From: Hydractinia symbiolongicarpus
Taxonomy: Eukaryota > Cnidaria > Hydrozoa > Anthoathecata > Hydractiniidae
Length of the DNA: 64,000 bases
Direction: 5' to 3'
NCBI RefSeq assembly: GCF_029227915.1
Contig: NC_079884.1
Location: 1,924,001 to 1,988,000 of the forward strand
Program-made: the position numbers and the translations under genes
The notes under the pieces: generated by a model
Databases searched by the model: none
The model's input: only the letters and a program-made list of their open reading frames with translations
Told to the model about the DNA's origin: nothing
Part shown: piece after piece, positions 38,501-52,104 of the stretch
Numbering within the stretch: the first letter of the stretch is position 1
Layout: each line of letters starts with the position of its first letter

Positions 38501-38955
38501 GCCCAGTGTAATCGCTGAGTTTCAGCAATCATGTCGAATTAAGAACAATGTTATTTCTTGGAGTCCAATTGGCTCATTTATCACATTTAGGAGGTCAAAG
38601 TCCAAAATAAGTTTAATTAAGTCTCACAGTCAATCGTTTCACTGTTAAAAGCGATACAACTTAGTAATATCGGAAAATATCACTAAATACATGTTGGTAC
38701 GACTATGTGACGCAACTGTTGTAACTCAAACGGATTGCTACCGCTAGAAAGTCAATGAAATGTAGTTTTTGAAACTGTCTCTATTCCTTCAGCGCGCGCT
38801 AACGGCTACGATTGGTCCCACAGTATAAAATGAGTGCCCAGTGTAACCGCTGAGTTCCAGCAAACATGTCAAATTAAGAAGAATGTTAGTTGTTGGAGTC
38901 CAATTGTCTCATTTATCACATTTATGAGGTCAAAGTCCAAAAGCAGTTCAATTAA
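35555..38955 (+). repeat. 3.4-kb segmental duplication, copy 2
   Basis: Second copy of 28900-32300. Phase marks: 35787, 36159, 36531, 36902, 37274, 37645, 38017, 38388, 38760. A constant offset over nine monomers, with no insertions or deletions between copies and only scattered substitutions (for example 'gaggg' against 'gagtg' at the deletion), points to copying of one multi-monomer block, not independent amplification. Confidence 0.85.
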
Positions 38956-39094
38956 GTGCCACAGTCAATCGTTTCACCGTTAAAAGCGATACAACTTAAT
39001 AATATCGGAAAATATCACTAAACACATGTTGGTACGAATATGTGACGCAACCGTTGTAACTCAAACGGATTGATACCGCTAGAAAGTCAATGAA
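38760..39094 (+). repeat. Internally deleted monomer, 335 bp (copy 2)
   Basis: Same breakpoint as 32106-32441, with 'gt' in place of 'gg' at the join. It lies exactly 6654 bp from the first copy, so both descend from one deletion event. Confidence 0.85.
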
Positions 39095-42000
39095 ATGTAG
39101 TTTTTGAAGCTGTTTCTACTTCTCCAGCGCGCGTTAACGGCTAGGATTAGTACCACAGTAAGAAATGGATTACTTATCTACACTTTCTAATAAAGCGCTA
39201 CAACAGCGCCCAGTGTAATCGCTGAGTTCCAGCAATCATGTCGAATTAAGAACAATGTTATTTCTTGGAGTCCAATTGGCTTATTTATCACATTTAGGAG
39301 GTCAAAGTCCAAAATAAGTTTAATTAAGTCCCACAGTCAAACTTTTCACTGTTACAAGCGATACAACTTAGTAATATCGGAAAATATCACTAAATACATG
39401 TTGGTACGACTATGTGACGCAACCGTTGTAACTCAAACGGATTGATACCGCTAGAAAGTCAATGAAATGTAGTTTTTGAAACTGTTTCTATTTCTTCAGC
39501 GCGCGCTAACAGCTAGGATTGGTCCCATTGTAAAAATGACTTACTTATCTACACTTTCAAGTAAAGCGCTACCACAGCGCCCAGTGTAATTGCTGAGTTC
39601 CAGCAATCATGTCAAATTAAAAAGAATGTTATTTCTTGAATTCCAATTGTCTCATTTATCACATTTATGAGGTCAAAGTCCAAAAGCAGTTCAATTAAGT
39701 CCCACAGTCACTCGCTTTACTGTTAAAAGCGATACAACTTAGTAATATCGGAAAATATCACTAAATACATGTTGGTACGAATATGTGACGCAACCGTTGT
39801 AACTCAAACAGATTGATACCGCTAGAAAGTCAATGAAATGTAGTTTTTGAAGCTGTTTCTATTTCTCCAGCGCGCGTTAACGGCTAAGATTTGTACCACA
39901 GTAAGAAATGCATTACTTATCTACACTTTCAAATAAAGCGCTACAACAGCGCCCAGTGTAATAGCTGAGCTTCAGCAATCATGTCGATTTAAGAACAATG
40001 TTATTTCTTGGAGTCCAATTGGCTCATTTATCACATTTAGGAGGTCAAAGTCCAAAATAAGTTTAATTAAGTCTCACAGTCAATCGTTTCACCGTTAAAA
40101 GCGATACAACTTAGTAATATCGGAAAATATCACTAAACACATGTTGGTACGAATATGTGACGCAACCGTTGTAACTCAAACGGATTGATACCGCTAGAAA
40201 GTCAATGAAATGTAGTTTTTGAAGCTGCTTCTATTTCTCCAGCGCACGTTAACGGCTAGGATTAGTACCACAGTAAGAAATGGATTACTTATCTACACTT
40301 TCCAATAAAGTGCTACAACAGCGCCCAGTGTAATCGCTGAGTTCCAGCAATCATGTCGAATTAAGAACAATGTTATTTCTTGGAGTCCAATTGGCTTATT
40401 TATCACATTTAGGAGGTCAAAGTCCAAAATAAGTTTAATTAAGTCCCACAGTCAAACGTTTCACTGTTACAAGCGATACAACTTAGTAATATCGGAAAAT
40501 ATCACTAAATACATGTTGGTACGACTATGTGACGCAACCGTTGTAACTCAAACGGATTGATACCGCTAGAAAGTCAATGAAATGTAGTTTTTGAAACTGT
40601 TTCTATTTCTTCAGCGCGCGCTAACGGCTAGGATTGGTCCCATTGTAAAAATGACTTACTTATCTACACTTTCAAGTAAAGCGCTACCACAGCGCCCAGT
40701 GTAATTGCTGAGTTCCAGCAATCATGTTAAATTAAAAAGAATGTTATTTCTTGAATTCCAATTGTCTCATTTATCACATTTATGAGGTCAAAGTCCAAAA
40801 GCAGTTCAATTAAGTCCCACAGTCACTCGCTTTACTGTTAAAAGTGATGCAACCTAGTAATATCGGAAAAATGTCACTAAATACATGTTGATACGAATGT
40901 GTGACGCAACTGTTGCAACTCAAACGGATTTATACCGCTAGAAAGTCAATGAAATGTAGTTTTTGAAAGCGCTTCTATTTCTTCAGCGCGCGCTAACGGC
41001 TAGGATTGGTGCCATTTTAAAAATGACTTTCTTATCTACACTTTCACGTAAAGCTCTACCACAGCGCCCAGTGTAATCGCTGAGTTCCAGTAATCATGTC
41101 AAATTAATAGGAATGTTAGTTCTTGGAGTCCAATTGTCTCATTTATCACATTTATGAGGTCAAAGTCCAAAAGCAGTTCAATTAAGTCCCACAGTCAAAC
41201 GCTTCACTGTTAAAAAGGATCCAACCTAGTAATATCAGAAAAATATCGCTAAATACATGTTGGTACGAATATGTGACGCAACCGTCGTAACTCAAACGGA
41301 TTGACACCGCTAGAAAGTCAATGAAATGTAGTTTTTGAAACTGTTTCGATTTCTTCAGCGCGCGTTAACGGCTAGGATTTGTACCACAGTAAGAAATGGA
41401 TTACTTATCTACACTTTCAAATGAAGCGCTATACAGCGCCCAGTGTACCCGCTGAGTTCCAGCAATCATGTCAAATTAAGAAGAATGTTAGTTCTTGGAG
41501 TCCAATTGTCTCATTTATCACATTTATGAGGTCAAAGTCCAAAAGCAGTTCAATTAAGTGCCACAGTCAATCGTTTCACCGTTAAAAGCGATACAACTTA
41601 GTAATATCGGAAAATATCACTAAATACATGTTGGTACGAATATGTGACGCAACCGTTGTAACTCAAACGGATTGATACCGCTAGAAAGTCAATGAAATGT
41701 AGTTTTTGAAGCTGTTTCTATTTCTCCAGCGCGCGTTAACGACTAGGATTGGTACCACAGTAAGAAATGGATTACTTATCTACACTTTCCAATAAAGCGC
41801 TACAACAGCGCCCAGTGTAATCGCTGAGTTCCAGCAATCATGTCGAATTAAGAACAATGTTATTTCTTGGAGTCCAATTGGCTTATTTATCACATTTAGG
41901 AGGTCAAAGTCCAAAATAAGTTTAAATAAGTCCCACAGTCAAACGTTTCACTGTTACAAGCGATACAACTTAGTAATATCGGAAAATATCACTAAATACA

Positions 42001-44293
42001 TGTTGGTACGACTATGTGACGCAACCGTTGTAACTCAAACGGATTGATACCGCTAGAAAGTCAATGAAATGTAGTTTTTGAAACTGTTTCTATTTCTTCA
42101 GCGCGCGCTAACGGCTAGGATTGGTCCCATTGTAAAAATGACTTACTTATCTACACTTTCAAGTAAAGCGCTACCACAGCGCCCAGTGTAATCGCTGAGT
42201 TCCAGCAATCATGTCAAATTAAAAAGAATGTTATTTCCTGAATTCCAATTGTCTCATTTATTATATTTATGAGGTCAAAGTCCAAAATAAGTTTAATTAA
42301 GTCCCACAGTCAAACGTTTCACTGTTACAAGCGATACAACTTAGTAATATCGGAAAATATCACTAAATACATGTTGGTACGACTATGTGACGCAACCGTT
42401 GTAACTCAAACGGATTGATACCGCTAGAAAGTCAATGAAATGTAGTTTTTGAAACTGTTTCTATTTCTTCAGCGCGCGCTAACGGCTAGGATTGGTCCCA
42501 TTGTAAAAATGACTTACTTATCTACACTTTCAAATAAAGCGCTACCACAGCGCCCAGTGTAATCGCTGAGTTCCAGCAATCATGTCAAATTAAAAAGAAT
42601 GTTATTTCTTGAATTCCAATTGTCTCATTTATCACATTTATGAGGTCAAAGTCCAAAAGCAGTTCAATTAAGTCCCACAGTCACTCGCTTTACTGTTAAG
42701 AGCGATGCAACCTAGTAATATCGGAAAAATGTCACTAAATACATGTTGATACGAATGTGTGACGCAACTGTTGCAACTCAAACGGATTGATACCGCAAGA
42801 AATTCAATGAAATGTAGTTTTTGAAACTGGTTCTATTTCTTTAGCGCGCGCTAACGGGTAGGATTTGTCCCATTGTAAAAATGACTTTCTTATCTACACT
42901 TTCAAGTAAAGCTCTACCATAGCGCCCAGTGTAATCGCTGAGTTCCAGTAATCATGTCAAATTAAGAGGAATGTTACTTCTTGGAGTCCAATTGGCTCAT
43001 TTGTCACATCTATAACGTGAAAGTCTAAAATAAGTTCAATTAGGTCCCACAGTTAATCGTTTCACTGTTAAAAGCGATACAACTTAGTAATATCGGAGAA
43101 TATCACTAAATACATGTTGGTACGAATATGTGACGCAACCGTTGTAACTCAAACGGATTGATATCGCTAGAAAGTCAATGAAATGTAGTTTTTGAAACTG
43201 TTTCCATTTCTTCAGCGCGCGTTAACGACTAGGATTGGTACCACAGTAAGAAATGGATTACTTATCTACACTTTCAAATAAAGCGCTACAACAGCGCCCA
43301 GTGAAATCGCTGAGTTCCAGCAATCATGTCAAATTAAGAAGAGTGCTTTTTCTAGGAGTCCAATTGTCTCATTAATCACACTTAGGAGGTCAAAGTCCAA
43401 AAGCATTTCAATTAAGTACCACAGTCAATCGCTTTACTGTTAAAAGCGATGCAACCTAGTAATATCGGAAAAATATCACTAAATACATGTTGATACGAAT
43501 GTGTGACGCAACTGTTGCAACTCAAACGGATTGATACCGTTAGAAGGTCAATGAAATGTAGTTTTTGAAACTGATTCTATATCTTCAGCGCGCGCTAACG
43601 ACTAGGATTGGTCCCATTGTAAAAATGACTTACTTATCTACACTTTCAAGTAAAGCGCTACCACAGCGCCCAGTGTAATCGCTGAGTTCCAGCAATCATG
43701 TCAAATTAAAAAGAATGTTATTTCTTGAAATCCAATTGTCTCATTTATCACATTTATGAGGTCAAAGTCCAAAAGCAGTTCAATTAAGTCCCACAGTCAA
43801 TTGCTTTACTGGTTAAAGTGATGCAACCTAGTAATATCGGAAAAATATCACTAAATACATGTTGATACGAATGTGTGACGCAACTGTTGCAACTGAAACG
43901 GATTGATACCGCTAGAAAGTCAATGAAATGTAGTTTTTGAAACTGATTCTATTTCTTCAGCCCGCTAACGGCTAGGATTGGTCCCATTGTAAAAATGACT
44001 TACTTATCTACACTTTCAAGTAAAGCTCTACCACAGCGCCCAGTGTAATCGCTGAGTTCCAGTAATCATGTCACATTAAGAGAAATGTTACTTCTTGGAG
44101 TCCAATTGGCTCATTTGTCACATCTATAACGTGAAAGTCCAAAATCAGTTCAGTTAGGTCCCACAGTTAATCGTTTCACCGTTAAAAGCGATACAACTTA
44201 GTAATAGTGGAAAATATCACTAAATACATGTTGGTACGACTATGTGACGCAACCGTTACTCAAACGGATTGATACCGCTAGAAAGTCAATGAA
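38956..44293 (+). repeat. 372-bp monomer zone, middle part
   Basis: Phase marks: 39095, 39467, 39838, 40210, 40582, 40954, 41326, 41697, 42069, 42440, 42812, 43183, 43556, 43928. Subtypes continue, but in a different order. The monomer at 39095 recurs at 40210 (offset 1115, three monomers). The monomer at 41326 is an a/b hybrid: it begins with the 'gtaccacagtaag' of type a and passes into the 'gcgctatacagcg' of type b. 42069 and 42440 are near-identical c-type neighbours. Confidence 0.8.
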
Positions 44294-47200
44294 ATGTAGT
44301 TTTTTAAACTTTTCTATTTCTTCAGCACGCGCTAGCGGCTAGGATTGGTCGCATTATAAAAATGACTTACTTATCTACACGTTCAAGTAAAGCGCTACCA
44401 CAGCACCCAGCGTAATCGCTGAGTTCCAGCAATCATGTCAAATTAAGAAGAATGCTTTTTCTTGGAGTCCAATTGTCTCATTAATCACACTTAGGAGGTC
44501 AAAGTCTATAATCTGTTCAATTAAGTCCCACAGTCAATCGTTTCACTGTTAAAAGCGATACAACTTAGCAATATCGGAAAAATATCACTGAATACATGTT
44601 GATACGAATGTGTGACGCAACTGTTGTAACTCAAACGGATTGATACCGCTAGAAAGTCAATGAAATGTAGTTTTTGAAACTGTTTCTATTTCTTCAGCGC
44701 GCGCTAACGGCTAGGATTGGTCCCATTGTAAAAATGACTTACTTATCTACACTTTGAAGTAAAGCGCTACCACAGCGCCCAGTGTAATCGCTGAGTTCCA
44801 GCAATCATGTCAAATTAAAAAGAATGTTATTTCTTGAATTCCAATTGTCTCATTTATCACATTTATGAGGTCAAAGTCCCAAAGCAGTTCAATTAAGTCC
44901 CACAGTCACTCGCTTCACTGTTAAAAGTGATGCAACCTAGTAATATCGGAAAAATGTCACTAAATACATGTTGATACGAATGTGTGACGCAACTGTTGCA
45001 ACTCAAACGGATTGATGCCGCTAGAAAGTCAATGAAATGTAGTTTTTGAAACTGCTTCTATTTCTTCAGCGCGCGCTAACGGCTAGGATTGGTCCCATTG
45101 TAAAAATGACTTTCTTATCTACACTTTCAAGTAAAGCTCTACCACAGCGCCCAGTGTAATCGCTGAGTTCCAGTAATCATGTCAAATTAATAGGAATGTT
45201 ACTTCTTGGAGTCCAATTGGCTCATATGTCACATCTATAACGTGAAAGTCCAAAATAAGTTCAATTAGGTCCCACAGTTAATCGTTTCACTGTTAAAAGC
45301 GATACAACTTAGTAATATCGGAAAATATCACTAAATACATGTTGGTACGAATATGTGACGCAACCGTTGTAACTCAAACGGATTGACACCGCTAGAAAGT
45401 CAATGAAATGTAGTTTTTGAAGCTGTTTCCCTTTCTTCAGCGCGCGTTAACGGCTAGGATTTGTACCACAGTAAGAAATGGATTACTTATCTACACTTTC
45501 AAATAAAGCGCTATAACAGCGCCCAGTGTAATCGCTGAGTTTCAGCAATCATCTCGAATTAAGAACAATGTTATTTCTTGGAGTCCAATTGGCTCATTTA
45601 TCATATTTAGGAGGTCAAAGTCCAAAATAAGTTAAATTAAGTCTCACAGTCAATCGTTTCACTGTTAAAAGCGATACAACTTAGTAATATCGGAAAATAT
45701 CACTAAATACATGTTGGTACGACTATGTGACGCAACCGTTGTAACTCAAACGGATTGATACCGCTAGAAAGTCAATGAAATGTAGTTTTTGAAACTGTCT
45801 CTATTCCTTCAGCGCGCGCTAACGGCTACGATTGGTCCCACAGTACAAAATGACTTACTTATCTACACTTTCAAATGAAGCGCTATACAGCGCCCAGTGT
45901 AACCGCTGAATTCCAGCAATCATGTCAAATTAAGAAGAATGTTAGTTCTTGGAGTCCAATTGTCTCATTTATTACATTTATGAGGTCAAAGTCCAAAAGC
46001 AGTTCAATTAAATCCCACAGTCAATCGCTTCACTGTTAAAAAGGATCCAACCTAGTAATATCAGAAAAATATCGCTAAATACATGTTGGTACGAATATGT
46101 GACGCAACCGTTGTAACTCAAACGGATTGACACCGCTAGAAATTCAATGAAATGTAGTTTTTGAAACTGTTTCGATTTCTTCAGCGCGCGTTAACGGCTA
46201 GGATTTGTACCACAGTAAGAAATGGATTACTTATCTACACTTTCAAATGAAGCGCTATACAGCGCCCAGTGTAACCGCTGAGTTCCAGCAATCATGTCAA
46301 ATTAAGAAGAATGTTAGTTCTTGGAGTCCAATTGTCTCATTTATCACATTTATGAGGTCAAAGTCCAAAAGCAGTTCAATTAAGTGCCACAGTCAATCGT
46401 TTCACCGTTAAAAGCGATACAACTTAGTAATATCGGAAAATATCACTAAATACATGTTGGTACGAATATGTGACGCAACCGTTGTAACTCAAACGGATTG
46501 ATACCGCTAGAAAGTCAATGAAATGTAGTTTTTGAAGCTGTTTCTATTTCTCCAGCGCGCGTTAACGGCTAGGATTGGTACCACAGTAAGAAATGGATTA
46601 CTTATCTACACTTTCCAATAAAGCGCTACAACAGCGCCCAGTGTAATCGCTGAGTTCCAGCAATCATGTCGAATTAAGAACAATGTTATTTCTTGGAGTC
46701 CAATTGGCTTATTTTTCACATTTAGGAGGTCAAAGTCCAAAATAAGTTTAAATAAGTCCCACAGTCACTCGCTTTACTGTTAAGAGCGATGCAACCTAGT
46801 AATATCGGAAAAATGTCACTAAATACATGTTGATACGAATGTGTGACGCAACTGTTGCAACTCAAAGGGATTGATACCGCTAGAAAGTCAATGAAATGTA
46901 GTTTTTGAAACTGTTTCTATTTCTTCAGCGCGCGCTAACGGCTAGGATTTGTCCCATTGTAAAAATGACTTTCTTATCTACACTTTCAAGTAAAGCTCTA
47001 CCATAGCGCCCAGTGTAATCGCTGAGTTCCAGTAATCATGTCAAATTAAGAGGAATGTTACTTCTTGGAGTCCAATTGGCTAATTTGTCACATCTATAAC
47101 GTGAAAGTCCAAAATAAGTTCAATTAGGTCCCACAGTTAATCGTTTCACTGTTAAAAGCGATGCAACTTAGTAATATCGGAGAATATCACTAAATACATG

Positions 47201-47639
47201 TTGGTACGAATATGTGACGCAACCGTTGTAACTCAAACGGATTTATACCGCTAGAAAGTCAATGAAATGTAGTTTTTGAAACTGTATCCATTTCTTCAGC
47301 GCGCGTTAACGACTAGGATTGGTACCACAGTAAGAAATGGATTACTTATCTACACTTTCAAATAAAGCGCTACAACAGCGCCCAGTGAAATCGCTGAGTT
47401 CCAGCAATCATGTCAAATTAAGAAGAGTGCTTTTTCTAGCAGTCCAATTGTCTCATTAATCACACTTAGGAGGTCAAAGTCCAAAAGCATTTCAATTAAG
47501 TCCCACAGTCAATCGCTTTACTGTTAAAAGCGATGCAACCTAGTAATATCGGAAAAATATCACTAAATACATGTTGATACGAATGTGTGACGCAACTGTT
47601 GCAACTCAAACGGATTGATACCGTTAGATGGTCAATGAA
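44294..47639 (+). repeat. 372-bp monomer zone with duplicate of 41.2-43.7 kb
   Basis: Phase marks: 44294, 44665, 45037, 45408, 45780, 46152, 46523, 46896, 47267. The interval before 44294 is only 366 bp because of small losses, including 3 bp at 'aaccgttactc'. The monomers at 46152 and 46523 match 41326 and 41697 at offset 4826. From 46896 the match is to 42812 onward at offset 4084. The difference, 742 bp, is two monomers missing in the right copy. The rare 'ctctaccatagcg' and 'agagtgctttttcta' variants are shared. Confidence 0.8.
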
Positions 47640-48755
47640 ATGTAGTTTTTGACACTGTTTCTATTTCTTCAGCGCGCGCTAACGGCTACGATTTGTCCCA
47701 TTGTAAAAATGACTTTCTTATCTACACTTTCAAGTGAAGCGCTACCACAGCACCCAGCGTAATCGCTGAGTTCCAGCTATCATGTCAAATTAAGAAGAAT
47801 GCTTTTTCTTGGAGTCCAATTGTCTCATTAATCACACTTAGGAGGTCAAAGTCTATAATCTGTTCAATTAAGTCCCACAGTCAATCGTTTCACTGTTAAA
47901 AGCGATACAACTTAGCAATATCGGAAAAATATCACTAAATACATGTTGATTCGAATGTGTGACGCAACTGTTGTAACTCAAACGGATTGATACCGCTAGA
48001 AAGTCAATGAAATGTAATTTTTGAAACTGTTTCCATTTCTTCAGCGCGTGTTAACGGCTAGGATTGGTACCACAGTAAAAAATGGATTACTTATCAACAC
48101 TTTCAAATAAAGCGCTACAACAGCGCCTAGTGTAATCACTGAGTTCCAGCAATCATGTCGAATTAAGAACAATGTTATTTCTTGGAGTCCAATTGGCTCA
48201 TTTATCACATTTAGGAGGTCAAAGTCCAAAATAAGTTTAATTAAGTCCCACAGTCAATTGTTTCACTGTTACAAGCAATACAACTTAGTAATTTCGGAAA
48301 ATATCACTAAATACATGTTGGTACGACTATGTGACGCAACCGTTGTAACTCAAACGGATTGATACCGCTAGAAAGTCAATGAAATGTAGTTTTTGACACT
48401 GTTTCTATTTCTTCAGCGCGCGCTAATGGCTAGGATTGGTCTCATCGTAAAATTGACTTACTTATCTACACTTTCAAGTAAAGCGCTACCACAGCGCCCA
48501 GTGTAATCGCTGAGTTCCAGCAATCATGTCAAATTAAAAAGAATGTTATTTCTTGAAATCCAATTGTCTCATTTATCACATTTATGAGGTCAAAGTCCAA
48601 AAGCAGTTCAATTAAGTCCCACAGTCAATCGCTTTGCTGTTAAAAGCGATGCAACCTAGTAATGTCGGAAAAATATCAATAAATACATGTTGATACGAAT
48701 GTGTGACGCAACTGTTGCAACTCAAACGAATTGATACCGCTAGAAAGTCAATGAA
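47640..48755 (+). repeat. 1116-bp three-monomer duplication, unit 1
   Basis: Three monomers at 47640, 48012 and 48384 recur at 48756, 49128 and 49500. Shared markers are 'cacccagcgtaatc', 'tctataa.ctgttc', 'agcgcgtgttaacgg', 'aagcaat' and 'gtaaaattgac'. The first ~100 bp of each unit differ, so the duplicated stretch is best placed at about 47.74-48.75 and 48.86-49.86 kb. Confidence 0.82.
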
Positions 48756-49871
48756 ATGTAGTTTTTGAAACTGTTTCTATTTCTTCAGCGCGCGATAGCG
48801 GCTAGGATTGGTCGCATTATAAAAATGACTTACTTATCTACACTTTCAAGTAAAGCGCTACCACAGCACCCAGCGTAATCTCTGAGTTCCAGCAATCATG
48901 TCAAATTAAGAAGAATGCTTTTTCTTGGAGTCCAATTGTCTCATTAATCACACTTAGGAGGTCAAAGTCTATAACCTGTTCAATTAAGTCCCACAGTCAA
49001 TCGTTTCACTGTTAAAAGCGATACAACTTAGCAATATCGGAAACATATCACTAAATACATGTTGATACGAATGTGTGACGCAACTGTTGTAACTCAAACG
49101 GATTGATACCGCTAGAAAGTCAATGAAATGTAGTTTTTGAAACTGTTTCCATTTCTTCAGCGCGTGTTAACGGCTAGGATTGGTACCACAGTAAAAAATG
49201 GATTACTTATGTACACTTTCAAATAAAGCGCTACAACAGCGCCCAGTGTAATCACTGAGTTCCAGCAATCATGTCGAATTAAGAACAATGTTATTTCTTG
49301 GAGTCCAATTGGCTCATTTATCACATTTAGGAGGTCAAAGTCCAAAATAAGTTTAATTAAGTTCCACAGTCAATTGTTTCACTGTTACAAGCAATGCAAC
49401 TTAGTAATTTCGGAAAATATCACTAAATACATGTTGGTACGACAATGTGACGCAACCGTTGTAACTCAGACGGATTGATACCGCTAGAAAGTCAATGAAA
49501 TGTAGTTTTTGACACTATTTCTATTTCTTCAGCGCGCACTAACGGCTAGGATTGGTCCCATCGTAAAATTGACTTACTTATCTACACTTTCAAGTAAAGC
49601 GCTACCACAGCGCCCAGTGTAATCGCTGAGTTCGAGCAATCATGTCAAATTAAAAAGAATGTTATTTCTTGAAATCCAATTGTCTCATTTATCACATTTT
49701 TGAGGTCAAAGTCCAAAAGCAGTTCAATTAAGTCCCACAGTCAATCGCTTTACTGTTAAAAGCGATGCAACCTAGTAATATCGGAAAAATATCACTAAAT
49801 ACATGTTGATACGGATGTGTGACGCAACTGTTGCAACTCAAACGGATTGATACTGCTAGAAAGTCAATGAA
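48756..49871 (+). repeat. 1116-bp three-monomer duplication, unit 2
   Basis: Copy of the preceding unit with scattered substitutions. Its opening ('gcgatagcggc', 'cgcattataaaaatg') resembles the monomer at 44294, so the unit boundary is itself a mosaic. Confidence 0.82.
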
Positions 49872-52104
49872 ATGTAGTTTTTGAAACTGTTTCTATTTCA
49901 TCAGCGCGCGCTAACGGCTAGGATTGGTCCCTTTGTAAAAATGACTTACTTATCTACACTTTCAAGTAAAGCTCTACCACAGAGCCCAGTGTAATCGCTG
50001 AGTTCCAGTAATCATGTCAAATTAGGAGGAATGTTACTTCTTGGAGTCCAATTGGCGCATTTGTTACATCTATAACGTGAAAGTCCAAAATAGGTTCAAT
50101 TAGGTCCCACAGTTAATCGTTTCACAGTTAAAAGCGATACAACTTAGTTATATCGGAAAAATATCACTAAATACATGTTGGTACGAATATGTGACGCAAC
50201 CGTTGTAACTTAACCGGACTGATTCTGTCAGAAAGTCAAGGAAATGTAGTTTTTGACACTATTTCTATTTCTTCAGCGCGCGCTAACGGCTAGGATTGGT
50301 CCCATCGTAAAATTGACTTACTTATCTACACTTTCAAGTAAAGCGCTACCACAGCGCCCAGTGTAATCGCTGAGTTCGAGCAATCATGTCAAATTAAAAA
50401 GAATGTTATTTCTTGAAATCCAATTGTCTCATTTATCACATTTATGAGGTCAAAGTCCAAAAGCAGTTCAATTAAATCCCACAGTCAATCGCTTTACTGT
50501 TAAAAGCGATACAACTTAGTAATATCGGAAAAATATCACTAAATACATGTTGGTACGAATATGTCACGCAACCGTTGTAACTCAACCGGACTGATTCTGT
50601 CAGAAAGTCAAGGAAATGTAGTATTTGAAACTGTCTCTATTTCTTCAGCGCGCGTTAACGGCTAGGATTGGTCCCATTGTAAAAATGACTTACTTATCTA
50701 CACTTTCAAATAAAGCGCTACAACAGCGCCCAGTCTAATCACTGAGTTCCAGCAATCATGTCAAATTAAGAAGAATGTTAGTTTTCGGAGTCCAATTGGC
50801 TCATTTATCACATTTAGGATGTCAAAGTCCAAAATAAGTCCAATTAAGTCCCACAGTCAATCGTTTTACTGTTAAAAGCGGTACAACTTAGAAATATCGG
50901 AAAAACATCACTAAATACATGTTGGTACGAATATGTGACGCAACCGTTGTAACTTCAACGGATTGATACCACTAGAAAGTCAATCAAATACAGTTTTTGA
51001 AACTGTTTCCATTTCTTCAGCGCGCGGTAACGGCTAGGATTGGTACCACAGTAAAAAATGGATTACTTATCTACACTTTCAAGTAAAGCGCTACCACAGC
51101 GCCCAGTGTAATCGCTGAGTTCCAGCAATCATGTCAAATTAAAAAGAATGTTAATTCTTGAAATCCAATTTTCTCATTTATCACATTTATGAGGTCAAAG
51201 TCCAAAAGCAGTTCAATTAAGTCCCACAGTCAATCGCTTTACTGTTAAAAGCGATGCAACCTAGTAATATCGGAAAAATATCACTAAATACATGTTGATA
51301 CGAATGTGTGACGCAACTGTTGCAACTCAAACGGATTGATACCGCTAGAAAGTCAATGAAATGTAGTTTTTGAAACTGTTTCTATTTCATCAGCGCGCGC
51401 TAACGGCTAGGATTGGTCCCATTGTAAAAATGACTTACTTATCTACACTTTCAAGTAAAGCTCTACCACAGCGCCCAGTGTAATCGCTGAGTTCCAGTAA
51501 TCATGTCAAATTAAGAGAAATGTTACTTCTTGGAGTCCAATTGGCGCATTTGTTACATCTATAACGTGAAAGTCCAAAATAGGTTCAATTAGGTCCCACA
51601 GTTAATCGTTTCACAGTTAAAAGCGATACAACTTAGTAATATCGGAAAAATATCACTAAATACATGTTGGTACGAATATGTGACGCAACCGTTGTAACTT
51701 AACCGGACTGATTCTGTCAGAAAGTCAAGGAAATGTAGTTTTTGAAACTGTCTCTATTTCTTCATCGCGCGCTAGCGGCTAGGAGTAGTCCCATTGTAAA
51801 AATGACTTACTTATCTACACTTTCAAGTAAAGCTCTACCACAGCGCCCAGTGTAATCGCTGAGTTCCAGTAACCATGTCAAATTAAGAGGAATGTTATTT
51901 CTTGGAGTCCAATTGGCTCATTTGTCACATCTATAACGTGAAAGTCCAAAATAAGTTCAATTAGGTCCCACAGTTAATCGTTTCACTGTTAAAAGCGATA
52001 CAACTTAGTAATATCGGAAAAATATCACTAAATACATGTTGGTACGAATATGTGACGCAACCGTTGTAACTCAACCGGACTGATTCTGTCAGAAAGTCAA
52101 GGAA
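49872..52104 (+). repeat. Long-monomer zone with 'ggcgcatttgttac' variant
   Basis: Phase marks: 49872, 50244, 50616, 50988, 51361, 51733. The monomer at 49872 recurs at 51361 (offset 1489, four monomers) and at 61793 (a further 10432 bp). Markers are 'tttcatcagcg' and 'ggcgcatttgttac'. The monomer at 50988 introduces the 'caaatacag' phase mark that becomes common further right. Confidence 0.8.

Noticed and set aside
41379-41585. 68-codon open frames at 41379 and 46205
   Set aside because: They lie across the a/b hybrid monomer and its duplicate. The frame results from the fusion, not from a gene.
48041-48229. Minus-strand 62-codon open frames at 48041 and 49157
   Set aside because: They are two copies of the 1116-bp duplication; neighbouring monomers lack the frame. 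No sign of selection for coding.
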